NCBI GenBank assembly: GCA_947034895.1
Contig: OX344765.1
Location: 23,255,001-23,319,000, forward strand
Direction of reading: 5' to 3'
DNA from: Rhytidiadelphus loreus
Lineage: Eukaryota > Streptophyta > Bryopsida > Hypnales > Hylocomiaceae
Length of the DNA stretch: 64,000 nt
Shown here: in pieces, positions 49,725 through 61,521 of the stretch
Layout of the letters: every line of letters begins with the position of its first letter
Position numbering within the stretch: position 1 is the stretch's first letter
Position numbers and translations under genes: made by a program
The notes under the pieces: generated by a model
Databases searched by the model: none
Told to the model about the DNA's origin: nothing
What the model saw: only the letters and a program-made list of their open reading frames with translations

Positions 49725-51346
49725 AGGTAAAAATCCTATCTTAGAATGTGCAAGGCCTGAATGATCCAAAGGCCATCAAAAACCTTAGACACTATATCAG
49801 AAGACACCCAGTAGATATACTATTCCTACAAGAACATAAACTGCGAGGATCTGGAGCAACCCAACTTAGTAGATCCCTCTGGAAACAAGCTACCACGTTC
49901 ATTACGGACGCTGAACCTAAATACACAACCAATGATAACAATGCAGGCAAAGGGGGTGTAGCCTCATTGATTGCCCCTAGATACGCAAACCTCGTCACTC
50001 TTTCCGGATCCATATTTGGGGGTAAGGTCCAATGGTTTATTCTCTCACGCATTCCAGGTGGTGATATCGGCTTTTCCAACGTATACGCGCCTCATGAACC
50101 TCACCCCCGACGCATCCTATGGGAAACCATGTGCCGCGAACTACCACAGACCTGTAGATGGATCATGATTGGAGATTTCAACATGGTAGAATGCCGTAGC
50201 GACAAATCCAGCGCATTGGGTAGAACCATACCAGCGCCTGAGAGACTCTTATTCAACGGACTGAAGGATACGATGCAGGTTTCTGAATACCTGCTTACCT
50301 CACCTACCCTCAAGTACTCCTGGGACAATGCTAGATGTGGCAAGGAAAGAATCATGGCCAGATTGGATCGTTGCTATATATTCCCTAACGCAGCCCCAAA
50401 TTCTCGAAAAATCATAGAATATAGGATCAATGCCGATCACACATGCTCCGATCACTGTCCCAAATCCCTTATCATCGAACTAGAGAAACATCAAGACCAC
50501 CCCAGCCAATGGGTGATGTCCTTGAACTATTTACATGAAGCCGATTCAGCCATCCGAGCAATTTGGGCCCACACCCCGCATCACATATCTTTCTTCTCCA
50601 GACTGAAGAGAGTTACAAGATTTTACCGCGGCTATTGCATTTAGCATGCCCTCCTCAATAGGGAAGCCGAAATGTCGCTCTGTCAAGCATTAGATATCAA
50701 GACCAAAGACCTCCAGCTTGCCCCGCAGTCCACACAGCTTCAGGAAGAGGTCAACACAATGCGATCCAAACTAGAATCTATAGAATCCAGGAAGATCGAA
50801 GGATAGAAAGCTAGATCCAGAGCTAGATGGAGGCTGTTCAGGGACCGCATGTCGGCAGAGTTTTTCAAAGCCGTCAAAGAATCCCCCGGTACGACTGCTA
50901 TCACCAAACTCAAGGATGCAGAAGGAGTTATCTATCAGGATCGTCATGGAATCAAAAAAGTCTGCACAGACTTCTACACACGACTCTACGCTCAACCCCC
51001 TTCTAATCCAAACGTTATAGCAGCCAGAGACGATATCTTAACCTGCGTCATTGACAAATTCTCTCTCAGTATGCGCCAAACGCTAGAAAAGCCCCTCACC
51101 AAAGACGAATTACATACGGCATTCACCCAACTCGCGAAAGGCAGAAGTCCGGGACCAGACGGCATTACAGTAGAGTTCTTCTGTCAGTTTTGGAACATGT
51201 TGGGGGACGACTTCACCGCCATGATACTCACAGCAGTTGCCCAGGGCAGACTTCCCCCTGGTATGACCTCTGGAACCATAGTCCTCATTTTCAAGTCAGG
51301 AGAGCAAAATGATCTTTCTAACTGGCGCCCAATTACATCATTGAAT

Positions 51347-52690
51347 GTAATGTTGTCACGTCATATATGTGTACATTATATGAAATCCATAATTGTGTGT
51401 CAAAGCGGAGGGTTTTTTTCCATTGAAGTTTCAAGAGACATTTGGAGTGATGATCCTCTTAAACTTTAATTTTTTTTACCTCTGTTAGACAACTACTTAA
51501 TCTTAGTTCTTATATTCTTGTACTTAGAGATGTTTTGAAGCTTTATTTTGTTTGGTTAGAATTGTTAAAAATGAAAGGTGAAGCTTGTTTTACCTTTTGT
51601 TTAATTTTAAATAGATTAGAAGTCCAAGTAAGGGATAAGGATAGAGTTATGGAGACAAAGGGATGGCCAATGGATGAAAGATATTCCGTGTGACGTTTTA
51701 GAGGCCAAAATCCACTTGCTTAGGTGGATGGCATGGAGGTTGAGGTGGCGGATGAGGTGGTGGATGAGGTGGAGGCTCTTCTTCTTCCACCTCCAAGTTA
51801 GTTTTGGAGAGCCGTGTGTTTGGAGACGAATAGCACTTCTTACATGGGGAGTTTGGCTATGAAATTTTGGGAGGATGTTCATCTTGTTTTGATGATTCCG
51901 AAAACCTATCACTCTCTCAAATTGGAGTTTTTGTGGGAAAGTTATGCTTGATGGAGTGAGAGAAGGAAATTTGTCATGAAGTTTGAGGGCAGAATTTTTG
52001 AGGGCTAGTATCTATCTGATTGTGAAGTTTTTGCTTTTTAGATTTGTCATGGTTGTTTATTGAGTTGTTAGCTTTCCAAAAAGCTATCATTCTCTTAGTT
52101 TGGAGTTAGGATGCAAAAGTTATGGGCTTGAAGATGAAGTAGTGAAGAGCTGTCTTTTGAATTAGAGAGGGTGAACTTGGATCGAATATAAAAGTCGGAC
52201 AATACCTTATTTTTGAGTGAAACTTTTAAGTGTTGTATATATTTGTGTTACCTTTCCAATGAGATATTATATGGTCAGTTTGAAGTTAGTATGTGAGAGT
52301 TATAGCCTTGGAAGTGAAGTAGTAGTGAGCTACCTTTGAGTTGAAGAGAGTAAACTTTGACTGGCTATAAAAGTCGTACAGTATGAGGTTTTGAGTTTAA
52401 ATTTGGATTTGTTATAGTTCTTTGTGTTAGCTTTCCAGAGAGATATCATACTCTCAATTTGAACTTTTGAAGAAGATTTGGCACTCATATTAGTGTCAAG
52501 TACACTTTTGGAGGACTTTGTGCGCTTTATGCACAACTTATACCACTTTGTATAAACATGTGATATTTTATTTGATCTTTATGGTTCATGATGGGGTTAT
52601 ATGAGCATGATTATGAGGCAAATTATGAGGTTTAATTATGGGTATATTTGATTTTGGGATCTTCTGTATTTTGAGCCATTTCTAGTTGCA
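51347..52690. mobile_element. AT-rich insert inside the LINE reverse transcriptase
   Basis: RT sequence stops after NWRPITSLN (about 51,346) and resumes at YKILAKALQTRL (about 52,734); junctions are uncertain by roughly 50 bp. The insert begins TGTAATGTTGTCACG, like the 5' end of an LTR, and is AT-rich. It holds about four diverged units of a ~179-bp repeat. I found no matching direct repeats at its ends. A solo LTR is possible but unproven. Confidence 0.65.
51890..52485. repeat. Diverged ~179-bp tandem repeat, about four units
   Basis: The marker CTTTCCAAAAAGCTATCATT recurs in diverged form at about 51,895, 52,072, 52,252 and 52,431, each followed by a TTTGGAGTT or TTTGAAGTT word and an AAGTTATG or GAGTTATAG word. 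Spacing is 178-180 bp. Units are perhaps 65-75 percent alike by eye. Confidence 0.8.
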
Positions 52691-55493
52691 GCCAAGAATC
52701 TCGCGTTTTCCCAAGGCAAGGCCTCTCTACCCGACAACGTACAAGATCCTTGCAAAAGCCCTACAGACTAGATTACAGAGTCTCCTACAGGACGTCATTA
52801 GTCCAGAACAATCCGCCTTTCTCCCGTCTAGACACATACTGGCGAATATTTTGCTACAATACGAAACAGTAAACTGGGCGAAGGAATCTGACAAAGACCT
52901 CATTTTTCTTAAACTAGATTTCACTAAAGCATACAATGTAGTTGCATGGGACTTCCTCTTTCAGGCAATGCGGAATATTGGTATCCCGGACTCCTTTGCA
53001 AAACTAGTCAGGATGCTCTTACAAGACGCCTCTGCATCAGTGCTCGTGAATGGTAAAGCTACAGAAACTTTCCCAATCCTCCACGGTATGAGGCAAGGGT
53101 GTCCATTAGCTCCATACCTCTTTTTAATAGTCGGAGAATCTCTCAACATGGCCGCAGCTAAGGAACAACGTCTGGGAAGGATTCAGGGTATTAGATTACT
53201 AGATAGCGAGTTACACTAGTTAGTCTCACAATACGCAGATGACACGGGCATGTCCATAGCGGGCACAGAAGTAGTTTTACGCAACACTATCAACCTCCTG
53301 GAAAAATTTGGAACGGCAACGAGGCTCGTCATCAACTGGGTTAAAAGCGTTGGATACTGGTTTTCCAAAACAACGTGACCAGTCTGGACGGAGCAATTCA
53401 ACCTTACATAGGCTCCTCCCGGCTCTATATCCGAACTCCTCGGAGCCCCTTTCAGAGTTACCTTAGATACCTCTGACATCGATGGATTTCTCCAGGAAAA
53501 GATAACCAAAAAACTAATGTATTGGACCACCCAGCGACTTTCTTTAGCATGCAGAGTCACAGTGATCAATGCGGTCTTACTGTCTACATTATATTATTTC
53601 ATCGCCATTTGGAGCGGGTCGATTCACGCTCTTCTTCGAGCTCAGGGGAGCCTCCGTAACTTCCTCTGGAGTGGATCAGAGCATACTACAAGAACTCGGG
53701 TCAATTGGGAAGACTGTTGCCTCCCCAAAACAACAGGGGGACTTCATCTCCTCAACCTTGAGGTATCTCTCACAGCCCTACTTGCTAAATGGGTTCTCTT
53801 CGCAATCGAACCAAGGATATCCAATCTTAAGATCCTCCTGAGATATTGAATTCATAAAATGAAGCCAAGTCCGAAATCTAAATATTGGTTTCCATCGCAT
53901 TCATGGCTCATGCTCAAATCTCCATCCGTTTCTCGTGGATCCCGAGCCTGGAATAGGATTATGTCAGCCTGGCAGAAAATTGCCAAATTTATCGAACTAG
54001 TTCCTCCCACCAAAGCAGTAGAAGTCCTGACAGCCAGTCTGTGGTGGTCGACGAATTATATCGGATCTAACTTCCACTTCATAGCTACCCGAGCCAGAAA
54101 ACTAGCACTAGAGGGTCTCAGGATCATAGCAGACCTCTGGGATCAAGACAAACAAGATTTCAGAAACTGGAAGGACTTATCACAGACATTCAAGCTTAAG
54201 GAGGATGAGCTCGGGAAATGGAGGTACCTTATCTCACACATTCCTCATGAGTGGCTGGTCTATCTTAGTAGACAATATGACATAGTGTAAGATGGACAGT
54301 GGGGTGGGTCTTTTCGCCAATGTTGCGAACGAAGCCCCTGTTTGGGCATAGAAAACCAAGGGCCTACAACTCCGACTCAACCCATCATCAGTTTGTAGAT
54401 TCTCTGTACCGGCCGATACTACGACTATGGTTATTGGCACATCCTCTCGACAGCTCATCCTCAATCCTCCACTAACTGAGGCAGTAAGCCACACCGGTTT
54501 TGTTCGTCGGATTCGAGTCATTGAAGTCAACAGGAGCCGAGGCGGCACACACACCTTACTTTATTATGGGGAATCTCAATCACTCCAGTTCAACCTTGGC
54601 AGATGGATTTGGGCGTCAGGTTCCCCTCTCATGTCTTATTCAACACCATTAGGCAGGAACCTCTTCAACAAAAATCACCAGCTCAAAAGATCCATCCCTT
54701 CCAAGTGGACCAACTATCTTCCCAACACCTATCTTCCGGATTGGAAAGACCTCTGGCACAAGTCCCGATCCTAGAAGGAAGCGGCATTCATGTGGTTGGT
54801 ATGGCACAAGGCAATTGCGGTTCACTCCTGGAGGGCCCGGATCAACCCCAACATTGACATCACAAGTAACTGCTGTCACAAAGATCTCGCCGAGACACCG
54901 AACCATCACTTTTATTTTTGCGATCAAGCTCAAGAGATCTAGGAATACGCCTAGTCCATCATCCATCGGCTTTTCATTGCCTCGGCCTCGGGCCCGTACA
55001 ACAGATTTTCCTTCACCCAATGCGTCTTCGGAGCTGCGCTACCCCGGCGTTTTGCTCACTTACGCAATATCTGGACCCTACTTCAAGGGTCATCACTGTG
55101 GCTCATTTGGATTGCACGGAACCGCAAGGTTTTCATGCACGAAACTTGGCCGAGGGGGGTCACACAAAAAGCGTTGTGGGACACTCTTCTTGATGCGGGT
55201 TGTGTTGCCCATCATCGTACCAAGCTCATCACTTGTTCCAATCCCACCCGGGCTGAGGCGGCCCATTCGAATTTCTAGAAAACTTGGATTCATTCTCCTA
55301 TGTTAGCCAGAAAGTTTAACGATAGTATTATCTGGAACAAAGAGGGCCCTCAGCAATGCTCCTTCTAGTTTTGCTTTGTCAGTTTCCCCTGGTGCTCTTT
55401 CTCTCTTCATTGTCCAACCTCTTGTTGGCTTGGTTGTTTTTGGTTCTCTTTTTAATGCAGTGGGTTTCCCATTTGTTCAAAAAAAAAAAAAAA

Positions 55494-55507
55494 AAAATCC
55501 AAATGAG
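55494..55507. repeat. LINE target-site duplication, right
   Basis: AAAATCCAAATGAG, identical to 46971-46984, immediately 3' of the poly(A) tail. Confidence 0.95.
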
Positions 55508-55959
55508 AATCACTTTCATATAATCATTTTATTATAAGTAGTGTCACTTGCTTCCTAATTTGTTGATTTAATTAGAAGTCAACAAATTAAATATGCATGT
55601 TTGCCACTTAATTCTTCCTATGATTTGGATACACTTTTGGAAATCACATCTTGCTCCATCAAGGGATTCACCCTAATTTTTGTTAGAACAAATGATCAAT
55701 TCTATACAAAGACTCACTAGTGAAAATAAGACATAGTTATGATTTGTGGTAACAAGTGACATGCCAACTCAAATTTCAATGAGCAAGTGTAGAAATATTG
55801 ATAGGACATGGTGATTTACAAGTTACACCAAAATCACTATGTTGCTTGCCTCTAGTTTTGAGGTCCTTCACTTTAATTTCCATCTTACCTCCTAAATACA
55901 AGGTGTTCAAATTTTGAACAATAGATGAATGCAAACATAATCTAAACATAGTAAAAGTA

Positions 55960-56470
55960 AAATTTTCAAAAATTCTATAATTAGAAATTAACATTTTGAA
56001 CTTCAAGAAAAAAAATCTTGTAAAAATCACAAATATTCAATCTACAATCAAATGCCACATTTCACTACTTCTAGACTTTTAAGTGAATTCTGGACAATGC
56101 ACTTCAAGGTCTCTTGATGATTATCTCTCAATGTTTGTATAGATCTCTTGATGTTTGTATAGATCTCTTGATGCATCTGGAGATCTCCAGATGATTATCT
56201 CCTATTGATTATCTCCTGATGTTAATTCTAGACTTTCAAAAGTCCAGAAGTAGTTAAATGTAGCATTCAAATTTAGAAGGAATTTTCAATTTTTGACTTC
56301 AAATTTTATTGAAAAATACTGGTTTGTATATTAGTTGATCTAACCATGAGGTAATATTATTTATGAATCATACTTTACAAACTATTGTTCAAAAATCATC
56401 ATTAAATTACTATTTCAAGTTGTATTTTATAATACATCTATACAATTTTTGAAATTTGGATTACACATAG
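55960..56470 (-). mobile_element. Second TTAA-family repeat, inverted copy
   Basis: The reverse complement carries the blocks of the repeat at 32155 (TGTATTATAAAATACAACTT near 56,425-56,445 and GATTGAATATTTGTGATTTT near 56,025-56,045). The middle is enlarged by AGATCTCTTGATG reiterations at about 56,110-56,180. The terminal TTAA on the right is lost. Confidence 0.5.
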
Positions 56471-56623
56471 TATTTCAAACACTAATAATCAACGTACCAA
56501 ACATTCAATTGCTCTTCAATTGCAATCTAGGTCAATGATAGATTTTGTTGGTTTCAGATTTATATACCGTTATTCTAAAGTCTAAGTTGATAATAGATTT
56601 TGTTGGTTCCAAAATCTCCTAGA

Positions 56624-56921
56624 CCAAGACTTTTTTTTTCCATTTTCTAAGAAGTGTCAAAGTGGCGATATAAAATGTTATAGTAGTGCTCCAAATTTCA
56701 ACATTCATCGACATTTTGGATAGAAAATATCAGATTAGCACATATCACATGTCTATAATTTGGTTTTCATTCAAAATCTAACGATTTCATCCAATAATTT
56801 TTTTATTTTGAATTTTTTTGGCAAAATCATTCATTTTTTCTGGGCATTTTTCTGCCATTTTTTAGCTAGATTATTTTTTCTGGTGCAATCTAGCACCAAA
56901 AAGTCCAAAAAAAAGCCTTGC
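56624..56921 (+). mobile_element. MITE with CCAAGGCTTTT ends, copy 3
   Basis: Starts CCAAGACTTTTTTTTTC and ends AAAAAAAAGCCTTG, a near-perfect inverted pair. The interior matches the copies at 20872 and 21499 (GTCAAAGTGGCGATATAAAA, TTTCAACATTCATC, GGATAGAAAATATC). Confidence 0.75.
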
Positions 56922-59900
56922 CCCAAACTCTACCACTTTAGGAATTATTAATGTAGTCAAAGAGATACAACTACATTGTACCCTATGTGAATCAAATTTG
57001 ACATAAATTAAGTAATTTTTGTTACAAAAAAAGTGCCAAATGACATCTAGTAATTGGTATGAGGTGATGTGATTTATCAAAATTTGATGTGGAAATTCCA
57101 TTTCGGCATTTTAGCCTATTACACAATAGTTTCCACTCCCACGTGATGTACAATACCATATGGTATGTTGAAATCCTCACAAATAATAGCCCAATTAGAG
57201 ATATCATAGTCTTTACATGGAAATTTTGTCCCAGAATAGCATGAGCACTAAGGTAGGAGGCTCAAATTTGGATCGGGCATTTTGAATGGAACGTGCCTCA
57301 GAGGTACATTCTACTTTCTTCAATTTATCAAAATGAACCAATGGTGTACATTTCAAGGGGTGGTCGCTTTTAGAGCTCTATCAAAAGCCCTATGGTGTTT
57401 TAACTTTAAATTTTCATAACTAATTCCATGAAGCCTCAAAAAATATGAAACGACTTGGGTTAGATGTCAATTCTCCTTGTCTTTCAAGGAAAATTTATTG
57501 AAAAATATTTCAAGGTGTTTCACCTCCCTAAAATTCAAATCTAGCCCTTAGATGGTCCACTTATGGACCTCCTACCTTAGCATGTAAACTTGATTAGTTT
57601 GGAAGTAGTCCTCAATCAAAGAAAAAGAAAAATAATAAAAGTAAAGCTTTGACAGTGGGGGATGCAGTAAAAAAACGCACACCACACATGCATTTTTCCT
57701 TAGCAACTGAAAGGCGTGAATCTAAATTGTCCTACATTAAGGTAGAATTGCCCTTTACCACACAGATTTTCTATCTAGGTACTTCGGAGAAGCTATTTGT
57801 CAACTCCCATATTTTTCAAAGATTGAAAAGTTTGAAAGAAGTCAATTGTAAAAAGAATGAAGACATTCCGATAAGAAGTTAAATTTTTAGTGATTTTTCA
57901 AAGTTGAAATGTTAACTGATTGTGAATAGACCCTTTTTGAAGCATGAGCAAATCCTTGTTCAAGCATAGGCTAATGTGTCCACTACCCAAGTGCTTTGCC
58001 ATCATGATAAAGAGTTGTAAAGATTGCGGTAATACATAGGCCATTGATACAATTGGGAGGATCATGTAGGTGACAGAATTGGGTAGATGGTGGTATTATG
58101 TAGTTTTAGCTTAGTTTGTATAAAATAGACCTATCTCCAACAGACTCTTCATTCACACTAGTCATACGACCAGAGTTACTCTACTTCTTTTTGTAAAATA
58201 GACATTTAGTATACAAAACATCTCCACATCCAATGTTTGCACTCCACTTGGGTTGCAATGATCCAAACCAACCAAGTTGGTTGGACTCTTGGACACCCCA
58301 CATTCTTCTTTGGGTTTGAATGTCACTAGGGGAGCCAATCCATTTCCAACTACTTAAGCAATTGAGCATATCCAGAGTGCAAGTATGTTGTCATGAGTGG
58401 AATAATTTCCCTGTGCGTAGAAATAAAATTCAAAAGGATTTCATAATTTTCACAATTCCATTTCCCAAAACAAAATCACCATGAGCTTTCTAGGTGTCAA
58501 AGATTCTGTTCATCCCGTTTCTGGTCAAATAGGTCATCCTATTTTTGGCCAAGGGTTGGTTGCAAAATCGAGAGTCATGTAGCCCAATCACAACGCGCCA
58601 TTCCTAATCACTTACTCATCTGGTACCTGAACAGAAACACACCACCCTGTGGGTGCCAAAATGTGGGTGATCAGGAAAAGAGTTGGCTCCCAAACGTAGC
58701 CCAAAGCCTGTTGCTGAAATTGGTAGCAAATTCTGTTGCAAAATTTCTAGAAATTGTATAATTGCATTCAAATCAAACTTTGGGGGAAGTTTGATTGCAT
58801 GAGCAGCAGTAGTCACGCAGACCTCAAGAAAAGCCCGCACTTTGTTGGAGAGCAGACAGTGAATCATGCAACCACCAAGGCTTGCTGCAAGTCTCCGCTT
58901 CCATTTCCATTCAACGTACAGTCAGTCCGTCCGTCCGTTACAGTCGTAATTATCAACCATTTTGAAATCACTAGATCGATCGAACTCCTGTGCCACATTT
59001 GACAATACAAACATCTCGGATAAATAATTATTACGAGATGAAAAAACAAACAACAGAAACCACTATTGGCATACAGGAGCCTCGATCATGACGCAACCCT
59101 CCTGGCCAGAGTCTCATTCATTACCTTCAAAAACACCCAAAACAAAAAACACAAAATAAGTTAGCAATAGTGACAGCAGGTGACGGAGTACTTGGAAACC
59201 AACGTACAACCAACTGATCGATGATCGATGATCGATCGATCTCGTTCAAGTTATAAATGAAAGCTGATAACTTACTCCGTAGAATTGTTCAACGCCTGGC
59301 TCACCACAATCTCCGCCACACTGATGCAATGCACTGCACTGCACAGCACACAATGCAATGCAATGCAGCTCCCACGTACAGGTGACTCAAACTACTCAAA
59401 CTGTGAAGCTAGGACATGCACAACTTACAAAACAGCTTCAACTGACAGACACACTACGGCTGTGATATTGAAGCTTAATTACCAAGCTAGCTATGAAATG
59501 AATCCCAGAAAAACACAACGTGTGCAACAACACTGAATCCAACATGCAATCCAAAAACATTCAGTTGCGCTACTTGCAAAGCTGCACTGAGAGAAGACTT
59601 CCGACGTCGTGCCACTGTAGGCCGGACGTTTGGGCAATTGGGATTTTAATAATATTGGAGCACCATGATGCCTTGAAATTAATGCACCGTGGAGTTTCCA
59701 AGAGTCCATGTTCACATTGGGTTGCTTGCGATGCATGAAGTGGAGCTCGAACAAACAAAGTCAATGAAAGTTGACCAAATTAATTCCAACCCTGAGTGCC
59801 GGAATGCACGCCGGGTTGGTCACCGTGGAAATCTTCCTTTGGGAATTGTGTGAATCATTTCGTACTTGAAAAAAATAAAAAAAGAAGAAGAGGAAAAAGA

Positions 59901-60388
59901 AGAAGACTGAGAGGAGAAAAAGAGTGTTCATAGGAGGTCAAACTATTGTGCAAGACCTCCCTTTTTCATACAAAATTCATACAAGGATGAATGTCTACAC
60001 CGGCTTGTGTTTTACATAGAAGGATTCTTTATCATCTATTGGACACTTTTAGACTGTTGTGTTCTTTGCAAGGTTAATTATTTTTTTAGCTTCTAACCAA
60101 TGATGAGTTAGACCAAGTGTGGGTGTTGAAGCTTAGTCTACATTGATAGACCATGTTTCTAATAGTGTTAGATGTGTACATGAGGCATAGGTTGGGGGGA
60201 AAAACAATCCTTTAATTGTAGAGGGAAAGTTTAAGAAATAAGTGTTAGAGCTAGTCATTGATAGGAAAGGTGCATATTTGAAAAAATAGGCTACTTGGTT
60301 GTGACATAAACTGTGGATATAATTGGAGTCAAAGAGTTGAGTTGGGCATCTCAACCTCCTACACCTAACTTCTTAAAAATAAAAAAAG
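56922..60388. other. Intergenic, no gene established
   Basis: AT-rich at first. From about 58,600 to 59,850 the GC content is moderate, with microsatellites (GATCGAT words at 59,217-59,245, GCAATGCACTGCACTGC words at 59,324-59,366). Several short frames occur on both strands but none shows a domain or convincing exon chain. It could hold part of a non-coding or diverged gene. Confidence 0.4.
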
Positions 60389-60987
60389 ACGTGACAGCTT
60401 AGATGTGAATTTCTTTTGCAAAGATGTCAGGGAGGTAGAGACGTGTGCAGGGATTTGAAAAAGAGGTGGAATTGATGTGAATAGGTGTATCACACATGTG
60501 AAGAAGATGTGACACAAATGTAGAAAAGACGTGAAAAGTCAAAGTCCAGTATAGTTCACTATACTGTCATTCCATATTGGGACCTTATCTATTTTGACTT
60601 TAGTTGATCCTATCCATTTTTGAAAGTAATATCATGCTGTGTCATAGATATAATGTAAAGTGGACTTAACTTCCATATTTACCACTTGCACCTAAAATAT
60701 CTTACATTATAGGATTGGGTATGATATGCGTCATCTTGACCTTCTGCACATGACTTTTTAAGAATAAAAAGAGATGTGACAGAGATGTTAAAAAATGTGG
60801 CAAAAACTTCAAGTAGAATCAGACCTTTTAAAAATAAAAAAGATGTGACAGCTTAGATGTGAATTTTTTTTTTGCAAAGATGTCAGGTAGTTAGAGACGT
60901 GTACATGGATTTGAAAAAGAAGTGGGATTGATGTCAATAGGTGTAGCATAGATGTGAAAAGATGTAAAAAGTCAAGTGTACTATATT
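60389..60987 (+). repeat. Direct repeat pair of about 150 bp
   Basis: The block at 60389-60555 (GTGACAGCTTAGATGTGAAT, then GATGTCAGGGAGGTAGAGAC) recurs at 60843-60987 with scattered changes, 454 bp apart. Both are preceded by TTAAAAATAAAAAA and rich in GATGTGA words. Confidence 0.85.
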
Positions 60988-60989
60988 CT

Positions 60990-61521
60990 CAACACATCCT
61001 CAATCTAACGTCCAACAACTTTGATAGTAGTTGTTGGATATACTATATGGTCCATTGAGAATAACATCAAAAAGACCTTCTGAGCAATTTACATGAAAAA
61101 CTTAGAAAATCCAAAAAATGAAAAAGAAACGTGAAAAAATGTGGGTCGAGTTCAATGATAAAGAGGTTTAGTATGGATGTGAAATTGGAAAGAAGAAGAG
61201 TTACGAGCTTACACTTCAAACGGGTGTAAAAAGAGAGCATTTGAGTTCCAAAAAGATAAGGTCAAAGTCAACACCTATATACAACACATCCAACAAGAGG
61301 TTAAGTGATAAATTGAAGAAAAAATTATGAAAAAAATAATGCAAACTAAGATGTAAATGTGCCCTATGGAAACATTTTGTAAAACCAACTTTTAAAACTT
61401 TTAAAACCAACACTTGGTGTAGAGTCTATGATGCTTCACCCTATGATTTTTGCAAGAATTTTCTATCTTTTCTTTCTATGTTTTGTATTTTGATACTATT
61501 ATAATTGATTGCATTCTCATA
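60990..61521. other. AT-rich intergenic, nothing recognised
   Basis: No gene-like frame or shared repeat was noticed. Confidence 0.45.

Larger units (their letters stand above)
49721..55368 (+). pseudogene. LINE ORF2, endonuclease and reverse transcriptase, degraded
   Basis: ATG at 49721, then KVKILS, a TAG where LINEs have W, and NVQGLND. APE endonuclease motifs are present: LFLQEHKL, NVYAPH, MIGDFNMV, the MARLDRCYI region and SDHCP. RT motifs are SPGPDGIT, NWRPITSLN, the LKLDFTKAYN motif A, GMRQGCPLAPYLF motif B and QYADDT motif C. A zinc-binding tail follows (CCHKDLAETPNHHFYFC). Stops include TAG 49742, 50642, 50804, 53217, 53409, 54772, 54940, 54952 and 55276, and TGA 53376 and 53847. 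The insert at about 51347-52690 and a frameshift near 54,290-54,430 also break it. Confidence 0.92.
46985..55493 (+). mobile_element. Full-length, inactivated LINE (L1-type non-LTR retrotransposon)
   Basis: 8.5 kb between identical 14-bp target-site duplications and ending in a poly(A) tail that starts at 55479. It has a 300-bp 5' UTR, ORF1 (gag-like with a CCHC knuckle) and ORF2 (APE-type endonuclease, reverse transcriptase, C-terminal zinc-binding region). The 5' end is intact, so it is not a 5'-truncated copy. An AT-rich insert of about 1.3 kb breaks the reverse transcriptase. Many stops and at least two frameshifts make it non-functional. Its GC content is well above that of the surroundings. 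Confidence 0.95.

Noticed and set aside
57649..57882. 77-codon plus frame
   Set aside because: No family resemblance and no supporting splice or promoter context.
58616..59764. Cluster of short frames on both strands as a possible gene
   Set aside because: No exon chain with consistent phases and no domain; microsatellites explain part of the openness.
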